The position numbers and the translations under genes are program-made. From positions 13,655,756 to 13,719,755 of the forward strand of contig OY755038.1 in assembly GCA_963576565.1 (NCBI GenBank): a DNA stretch of 64,000 nucleotides, written 5' to 3'. The notes under the pieces were generated by a model. The model ran no database searches. It worked only from the letters and a program-made list of their open reading frames with translations, and was not told the DNA's origin. Shown piece after piece: positions 53,701 to 59,700 of this stretch. How positions within the stretch are numbered: the first letter of the stretch is position 1; the number at the start of each line of letters is the position of its first letter. This DNA is from Aspidapion aeneum. Its lineage: Eukaryota; Arthropoda; Insecta; Coleoptera; Brentidae.

Positions 53701-56700
53701 GTCTATATTTATTTTTATTTTTGTGTAAATACTTACACATATTTAATACGATTATATTGATAAATAAAATAACATGGAATCGTGCCTTCGAATGTTTAAT
53801 TTATATGTAAAAATAATCATTTATCTGCTTTTGCATGTTTGCCGCAGTAATAATATGGAACTAAACAAATAAACTTTTTTGTCTTGTTTTGTGGATAATA
53901 TTAAATGAAAAAAAATGTTAGAGCAATGGGACGAATAAAATATACTGAGTGACAAAGAAAGGTAAACACCCATCTATATTTGATATATTTTATTAATTTT
54001 ATGCTAGTATGTTTACTAGGTTATAATTCGTAAGTGATTAGGTTTTCAGCCAAATCGGCTGACCATTAATCATTGTTCTGATGAGGTGTTCTATATCCTC
54101 TTGGCGTATCTCATTCCATCCTACCCCTAACTCATGTCTAAGTGCCGCAAGGATCTGAGGAGGATGCTACCTAGAATATCCCACACATGTGCGATCGGGG
54201 CCAGATCAGGTGATTTTGGTGTCTAAGGTTACTCCAGCCACATGCGGTGTGGCTTTGTCTTGTTGAAATATGGGGTTTTTGAGCATCTGAAGATAGGGAG
54301 GACATGTGGTTCTATTCCACAACTTCTTGGATGTAACGGACTGCAGTCATGTTACCTCTGATAAAGACTAGAGGTGTCCTGCTACCATATGCGATAGCAC
54401 TCCATACCATAACACCCACTGTATGATAAACATGCTTTTCCATATCAAACTGTGGATCACGTTTTTTACCACGACGCTTTCTTACCCTTGCTCGACCCAT
54501 GCAATGCCCAAACAAAAGCGAGATTCATCGCTGAAGATCACTCTATGCAATTCCTGATCTCACTGCAGTCTTTCTCTGCACCATTGTAGTCAGTTGCGTC
54601 GATGGTCAGGGGTGAGGGGCAACACCCAGTGTGGACGGTAAGAAAACAGTCCAAAACTTCTTACCTGGCGATACACTGTACGCATTCCAATCACCCTTCC
54701 ATGTTCTTTCAACCACTGATTGGCAATCACCCGAGTAGAGCCTAACCGGTCTATAAGAGGCAAAAGTCTAAGTCGGCGTTCTTCACGCTCTGTTGTTCCC
54801 CTACAACGTCCAGTGCCTCTAGCTCTATGTCCTCGGCCTGTTTTGGTTCAAGCCTGATAACATCTTAAAATAGTTCGTAAAGGACGGTTGGTTCTTCTCG
54901 CAATTTCTCAAATTGATAAACCTGCCTCTCATAGGCCCACAATCCACCCTCTCTCAGTCACTAAGCTGACGAATACGAGCAATTCTAGGCACGCGAGGCA
55001 TTATGTCGAGGAAAATGGAACACTGCAACAATCTCTGTAACAGCTAAACCACATCTACGACCACAAATTCGTAAAACTAAAATTGAACACGACAGAAAAG
55101 AATAAAAATAAACGACAAAACAAGCCGTTGATAAGGTTGAAAATTTAATCAATTTACTGGACTCAAAATAAACATGCTTGCAAAAAATTACTAAAATAGG
55201 AATATAAATACTGGAAGTTTACCTTTCTTTGTCACTCAGTATATAAATATTTTATTTGTAGAGTGAAACCAAAGTTTGTTAATTCCCCCTATCTACGCCA
55301 CTGACTTCGTATCATGTGTCGCGCGATGCTCTGTGCCAAATTAATTTTGGTTTCACTCTACAATGCTTTTAATTGACAATTGAATAAAAACTTGTGTCTA
55401 CTAAGCCGTGATTTATTGTAGCGTGCTGTAAAACTTTGTCCAGATTTCATTAATTAGAGCCCACGTGTCCACTTGCAGTAAATAGCATCGGTAAATTTGT
55501 AAACGGACTGTTTTCCGTAATGAATGGCCAATTGGACATACCGAGCAGGCTATAGTATTGGAGAACGCAATGTAAAATAAACATTTTTTTTATTTAAACT
55601 TGCTTAGTACCACGTACGTTCTAAATATATCTGTACTGCTAAAGCATATTAAAATCACTAATAGAAAATGACTACTACAAGCGTTCCGCCATATTGGATT
55701 CCATTGAACATATGGCTTGGATTGAAAAAGTAGACGCTTTTAATAAAATTTGAAAGGGATTGCTTTCAGGGAAAGAAAATTGGGGTTACATTTTATTATA
55801 ATTTAAATTTAAGAAAACTCTTTGGATTTTGGAACTTTTGGAAAACAAGTTGAGTTGACGGAGCCGCTTACTTGGCATTTTTTGAAAAAAAAAATAACGG
55901 GTTTTTATTTTAAGGTAACTGATAATGGGTGTTTTTAAGCTTAGAAAAGAGATAGCGCTGACTGCGCGGATTATCAGTGGCCTGAATTTATCCAAGGCAT
56001 ACGTTTGGGTTCATTTAGCACAGATATGTTTAAGACATATGTTCTTAGTACACTTTAGCCAGATTATAAATAAATTTTTGCCCTTTTTTAATAAGCCTCT
56101 TTTAATAACTCGTCCCTAAATCTCGGGAATCACCATAAGATCCTTTGCTTGCACCAAGGTCGGTCTGTATACTTTTAAACAGTTTACCTACAGAATCTGA
56201 AAGGTCATCGAACCTGACTGGCTTACGTCATCGGGTTGCCTTAAACCATTTATTTTATGGATACCCGATGACGCAGCTACAGTCGTCCAGTTAAATTACC
56301 AGGACTGATCAAATTCTGTAGGCAACCTAGGCAAAAGTATAAAGATCTTGTGCTTGCAATCTATGCTTTTGAGGCTGTTTTAAAATATTGGCAATAAGAT
56401 CTTATATTTTCTACTAGGCACTTATTCTGTAAATTCTCTTTTGGCACTAAAAGTTCACTTTAATCCACGGCTATACCATTGGTCAATTAATAATTTCTGA
56501 CCTGACGCGCCGAAAGAGACTAGTTGATTTTGACAAAACTGCTATTTTGCTTTGTAATCCAAGAACTATTCTTGTTTTAAAAAGAATCTTCCTCGAATGT
56601 CATTTCTCTTTACCACTAATTTTGATGGACAATTTACCAGCCGAACAGTTTCGATCGAAAATACCTTCATCCGTGTCAAAACTGAGAGAAATTAGCATTT

Positions 56701-59700
56701 GAGCATTTTTTCCAGCTTTGAAACATAGCGATAATGGGGAGAATTCTATTGAAAACTGTGATATCGATCAAATTTACGTCAGATGTCTGATACACACATT
56801 ACACCGTACATATCGGACAGATATTTTAGAATAAAACAAGACGAGATTTGTTCCAGTATAAAATAAATTAAAGCAGCACTACCACAGGCAAGGTCTTTGT
56901 AACACAGGTTATCTACAGAATTAAACAGGTCGTTGAACCCGACTGGCCAACTGCTTTGCCTTTAGCTAAGGTCTTAATACTTTTACATAGGTTGTCTACA
57001 GAATTTGACCAGTCATTTGAACTTCACTGGACCATGACCATCATTAATTGTGGCCATTTCCTATATCTGTTGCTTTATCATTGCGATATTCGGATACCAG
57101 AAAACTGCCACCTAGCTACCTTTGCAGATGAGACAGGTGTGATGACAGTCGAAGACAATGAACGAAGAATCTACAGAGAAGCTATAAAATGCTATCAGCC
57201 ACATCTACACGTGGACAAAAAGATAGCGGATCAGACTAAACAAAAGAAAAGCAATCCACGTTCACTTTACGAATAAGTCCAATAATCGTAGTCCAGTAAC
57301 AATAACCAAACATCCCATATACCAATCAGGCTAAATATATCTGCATGACTCTTGATACAAAATTATGCTGGAAGGCACACGTGAAAACAAGAAAGAGAAA
57401 CTTAAAAAGAAATACAGGAAAATGTACTAGTTGATAGGGAAGCATTCAAAATCTGCTATACAAAATAAAATTTATATAATATAAAAAAGTGATTAAGCCG
57501 GTCTGAACTTACAGTATTTAGCTCTGGGGCTGTGTGAAAATATCCAATGCTAAAGTTATTCAAATATTACAAAACAAAGGAATAAGGAACATGTTAAATC
57601 CTCTGTAGTAGAGGTACAGGTAACAGTAATGTTCATCGAGACTTAAAAATAGCAATATTTGCAAAAAAATCATAAAGAAAGGCTTTTTAAGCATGTCAAC
57701 ATTAAAGCCATGCAACTCCTAGAGAATTAGATAATACAAAGACGCAAAGGAGTTAAACCATTTGAAGACGCTTGTGAATAGTCACTAAAACAAATCAGAG
57801 TAACCACCATAATTGTTAAATTATTCCTTAGTTTATATAACAATCTTTAATATGTCAGGATAACAATAAATTGCTGCTGTGACTAAAATAATATAAAAGG
57901 TGTCTGTTATCGACCAATGGTAATCGTAGATTTAAGTGAACATTCACTTTAAGGGGAGAATTTAAAAATAAGGAGCCCCGTAAAAAGCACTTGGTGAAAA
58001 TCTTTACTTGCAAGTGGACAAGCGAGGCTATAAAGTTACCTTTCTTTGCAAAACATTGATCTTTCTATCCTTGATATCCATATGTTCCCTCATCTCGGCA
58101 ATCTCCGCAGCCGCTCTAGCTCTTTCTTGCTGGTGTTGCTGTTGTTTCTTCTCAATGATGCGATTCTTTTCTTCCAGTCTAGCTCGAAGTTCTTCGCAAT
58201 CGGTCTGTAGCATGTTGTAGTGCTCTTCCTTCGCACAAAGCGATTCTTTGAGTACGGCGATGTGTCGCTGGTAGTCTTGGTGTTGCTCTTCGAGGGTCTT
58301 CATTTTGGCGCCCATGGCGAGGATCTCTTGGTCACGGCGCTGGATCTCGACGCGGAATTCGTCGAGCTGCAGCAGCAAAGCCGAACGGACGCATGCATCA
58401 CTCTATCCATGCAGGGACATACATGCGTGCCGAGTAGTGACAGTAGTAGTGGGGTGGTAGTAAAACACTTATAACCAAGGTAGCCCAGATTGTACGCACT
58501 GAACGTGTGAGAAATGCGGGTAAAAGCATCAAAATTTGCACATGCATTCTATGGGAACATACAAAATTTTAGCTCCTCTATTTTTTATGTTTGGTTGTGT
58601 ACCCCATCTACAAGTTTTTTAAAAAAATGGCGGAGAAATTATGTTTTAACATTGATTTTAAGCAATTTATTGCACATGGTAAAATGACTTTAGGATCAAT
58701 TGAGTTGAAACAACCTGGAAAAATCAGGATATATAAAAAAAAATTCCTAAACCTTTTTATTAAAACAATTACCGAAATTCGAGGTTTATTAACAGCAAAT
58801 TAAACTAACTCTTAAGCCGGGATCAAACGACTCGTGTACTTGGCGAATAATTGTTACTTGCGTATACTTGCCATGTCGTGTGAGTGGGTTACTTGTAGAA
58901 TTATTTGTCACTCGTTGGTTTTCCATTTGTGGTCGGTAAAAAATGGTCGAGTCAAAGAGCTCACGATTATTTGTACACTTGCCAAGTACTGTTGTATGTT
59001 CACGTTCTCGTACTTGTAAATTGTACACGTCGTGTGAGCGGTCTGCTGGCTATCGCAATTCGCAAAGCTCGTATACTTGCCAAGTACGCAAATAATTGTG
59101 TATTTGCCAAGTACCGACCTGTCTTAGTCAGCTATTACATTGTTATACTATTTAAAGCTTTATGACCTTGAAAAAGCGCCAAATAAAGAAGACATTAACA
59201 CTTAAAATTAATGCTACTGGATGCTAACTTTTTCCTTTTTAAGGGCGAAACATGGAGTTAATGTCTGCAGTTTTAAATAAAAAAAGTTATGACTTACCCA
59301 TCCCTGGTTCCAAGATTACGGCGATTTTTTCCAAATTTTGACCTTTTACTATGTATTTTCACAAGTTTCGAAGAGATCAGATGTTCCGCAGTGACGCAAT
59401 AGAAAACAAAATAGGACCCTACCCTGCCAAATAAACTTTTCCTGCAATGTGTTGGTGCGGAGAGAAAAGGGGGACTCTAGGTAGATATGAAATAATTAAA
59501 TTAAAGCATATGAACGACATAGAAAATAACATTAAAAAGGATATTGTAAAGAGCACACTATTCTATACAGAATTATACCAAGTAAAAAACTAAGAATCGC
59601 GAGAAACAATGAAAAAACTCCAAACGAAAATAAAGTACATAAACTCAGAACTACAACCTGAAATAAGCAAAGCGAAAATAAAGAGAGGATTAAAGAAAAT

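Noticed and set aside
53286..55303. A 2-kb outer hAT element (CAGTGGCGTA ... TACGCCACTG) enclosing the Tc1 element
   Set aside because: The flanking 8-mers (ACTTAAGT and ACTTCGTA) agree only in part, and another inverted repeat crosses the right end; the ends may be from two insertions.
58366..58396. Longer exon 2 starting after an upstream AG near 58396
   Set aside because: The frame is open there, but homology to Brp begins exactly at LDEF and the CTGCAG acceptor keeps phase 0.
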